64,000 nucleotides of DNA from Paralvinella palmiformis. Its lineage: Eukaryota > Annelida > Polychaeta > Terebellida > Alvinellidae. A model generated the notes under the pieces. It did no database searches, was not told where the DNA came from, and was given only the letters and a program-made list of their open reading frames with translations. The position numbers and the translations under genes are program-made. The stretch spans positions 626,001 through 690,000 of the forward strand of contig JAODUP010000021.1 of the NCBI GenBank assembly GCA_025642065.1, written 5' to 3'. This document shows positions 61,897 through 64,000 of this stretch, one piece after another. The stretch's first letter is position 1; every line of letters begins with the position of its first letter.

Positions 61897-63060
61897 CACA
61901 CAACACACTATCGTGTTGTTCTGATGAATGTGTAACATTTTAAAATAATTATTTTCACCCAGATATATCCTGTATGGTGATTCGGATTTATTTTATGTGC
62001 AGTGAGATTCCATTTGTAAAGATGTTACACTGGTTCATGCTTAACTGAAATCAATTAGTGTACAGAAATTGTATGGAGTATACCAATTCCGATCTGTAGT
62101 GTGTGTGTGTGTGTGTGTCAAAATAAAATTTGTAACCGATGCTTGATCTACAAGATGTATAAAGAACACAGACCAAACACTTGCATTTTATATCCAGCAT
62201 TGCACAGTGTGATCCAGTCCAGACAGTGGTGAGTAGTCTGTCTCTCCAACGTCGTACGAAGATGGCATCCTAACTTTGATTGGTGTATTGACAGAATAGG
62301 ACATTTCTGTGTGGCTTGCGTACTTGAACTCATTCAGATTAATTTCTCATTTTAAATCAGTTGTTTGTTAGTGCTCGGTTGTTTTTAGCTGATATTATTT
62401 ACACGCCTGCTGTACATAAATACGTTTACTCGTGGAAGTTATTGTGGGCAAACAGTGGTGTCATTATTTCTCGTAATGGTGTAATCTTAGCTCGGATGTG
62501 GTGATGATTGTTGTGCCTCAACAAAGCAGTGACTGTGTACAGCGTGTCCTCGTTTTCTTCCGTGCGAAATTTAGCCTGGGACCCGTAATCGCTGTGAACT
62601 CCATTTCCGAGCCCTCAACACAGGAGATATAGTTTTACCTTTTCTGGACTACAGAATGATTACATGGGATTATCACTAACAATCAAGTCTACTCTAGATG
62701 TGGTTTTATGCATAATGTGTAACCATTTTCAGGGAATTCTCTTTTTCTTCCCTTTCCATCCTGCTGCTGCTGCTGCTGCCCCGACCTCGACACCAAAGTC
62801 CTCGTGTAATTTGTTCTTGTTTTGACATTCAGTTAGCAGGTCATTGACTTAGTACCTAGGTGTATACATTGGTTGTTTTGGGTTATTTTCTTTATTATTA
62901 AGAATGTCGAATGTCAGACGCAGGAGAGTATGTTTTGCCAAGCTTTTGGGTTACTGGTTAAAATTAATTATTATTTGGGGAGTTGTTGTAATTCTTGGAT
63001 CTGACAAGATGTCGTTGTTTCAGATTTCACAATAATATAATAGAGATTGTTAATCTGTGA

Positions 63061-63066
63061 AATAAA
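63061..63066 (+). terminator. Distal poly(A) signal after RXR
   Basis: AATAAA followed by a GT-rich stretch about 20 bases on. Best-formed signal downstream of RXR. Confidence 0.5.
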
Positions 63067-63129
63067 CGTGTACAAAAATCAATGTGTGTATGCTTCACTG
63101 GTGAGTGAAAGGGAAACTTTCTAATATAA

Positions 63130-64000
63130 ATACAGCAAGTCTTTTGGACTGTACATCAGAGAACACCCCAAAAAAGATATCAAACAATGGAATACTACGA
63201 GTATATTTGTATTTATTATTACAAAGAAAATACAAAAGTGGTACAGGTATTTATTTTAACAGACATAGAAGGTAAAATAACCACACTTACACAACATGCA
63301 GAAATAATATAAAAGGCACATTTCAGCAATAGTCACCAGAAAATGCTTCCGAAAGAAAAATCCATAAAAACGGATTATTGGGTGGCATTACTATGACAGT
63401 AATCTCAAGCAAGATTGTATAATCAATTAGGTACACACTGTTAGCAGAAGAACAGGTGGCTAAAGTATGTAGACTTGTAGTAGTCCCTGAGAGCACCGAA
63501 ATATTGGCGTTATCATCAACAGTATTATCAGTAAAACGTAATCATTTGATTAAGTCACTAAATAAGGGTAAAACGCTAGCTTTACAAAACGCCAGCAGGA
63601 TGACGGTCAGTGTGTGCTAATACTTCATTTGTGAGCAACCATTCTGCAGTTTGGCTTTCAACATGTGATAACTTAGAGAAACTGTAAGAGATCTTTAGAC
63701 GCTATAAACTACACTAGATAATTTTGATCCGGACTAACACAGATTATGAATGAAATTTCACATTAAGCAATCATTAGTGGTTCAAACCATGACATAGCTA
63801 TGACCGAGCACCCAGGTTTTCCTTTTGCGACTAGAAGAGAAGAATGGAGCCATTTCCCACCACATTCCATGTTGTATCTCGCCAGTAACATTATTAATAT
63901 ATTATCTAAATCATAAAAATATAGGAAGTATGAAGTGCCTTGGGTTTAGCTTCTATTATTTGTATATGTTGGTCATAAATGATTACTTGGGTTAGAAGGC
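63130..64000 (-). other. Possible 3' end of a convergent gene
   Basis: Minus-strand AATAAA signals lie at 63212-63217 and 63250-63255, just beyond the distal RXR signal, and no repeat is recognised up to the window end. This would fit the 3' UTR of a gene transcribed leftward from outside the window. No coding sequence seen. Confidence 0.25.

Larger units (their letters stand above)
58881..63095 (+). other. Probable long RXR 3' UTR
   Basis: No frame of interest follows the stop. AATAAA signals occur at 59562, 61780, 62122 and 63061. The last is followed within 20 bases by GT-rich sequence (TGTGTGTATGC), the best cleavage context, so the UTR may be up to 4.2 kb with shorter forms. Contains (AT)n(AG)n at 60609-60682, (AT)n at 61865-61892, (GT)n at 62099-62118 and (CTG)n near 62761. 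The extent is inferred. Confidence 0.45.

Overview
The window looks like nuclear DNA of a protostome animal, most probably a gastropod mollusc. The reasons are spliced genes with long AT-rich introns, very abundant microsatellites, many tRNA-derived SINEs and small non-autonomous DNA transposons, and a retinoid X receptor whose residues match molluscan-type RXR. There is no bacterial or viral gene content. Apart from two recognised genes, nearly all of the roughly 110 short reading frames are chance frames in repeats or introns.

Layout. Positions 1-1308 hold the 3' end of an eIF3 subunit G gene (+ strand): one RRM exon and a tiny last coding exon, with a poly(A) signal near 1584. Positions about 2.7-13.1 kb are an intergenic repeat field. 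It contains hAT-like and other MITEs, at least three SINE families (one with a shared GTGGCCGTAAAACATC 3' region, one with a (CACT)n tail, one longer and antisense), a 52-bp retroposed fragment inside a SINE, and expanded tetranucleotide arrays. A CpG-richer block at about 15.4-15.97 kb marks an abrupt change: from there to about 62 kb the DNA is CpG-poor and SINE-poor, as expected of a transcribed unit with gene-body methylation. I infer that this is the RXR transcription unit and that the block is its distal promoter.

The retinoid X receptor gene (+ strand) has six common coding exons at 54243-58880, carrying a complete C4 zinc-finger DNA-binding domain, hinge and ligand-binding domain with AF-2 helix. 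Upstream lie three separate candidate first coding exons (42908-43055, 47756-47855, 53311-53386). Each begins with an ATG that has an in-frame stop close upstream, and each ends in a good GT donor in phase 1, matching the phase of the common acceptor at 54243. They would give receptors of 545, 529 and 521 residues that differ only at the N terminus; an internal ATG at 54248 would give 494. This apparent multi-promoter arrangement is the most interesting biology in the window. The receptor keeps the residues used for retinoid and organotin binding but has Ser where vertebrate RXR has Ala327.

The 3' flank (58881 to about 63.09 kb) looks like a long 3' UTR with several AATAAA signals. The last 0.8 kb may be the 3' end of a convergent gene. 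Introns otherwise hold microsatellites, a few SINEs, an 850-bp fold-back element, two inverted copies of an unknown repeat, and one possible small two-exon gene at 28.3-28.8 kb that I do not recognise.
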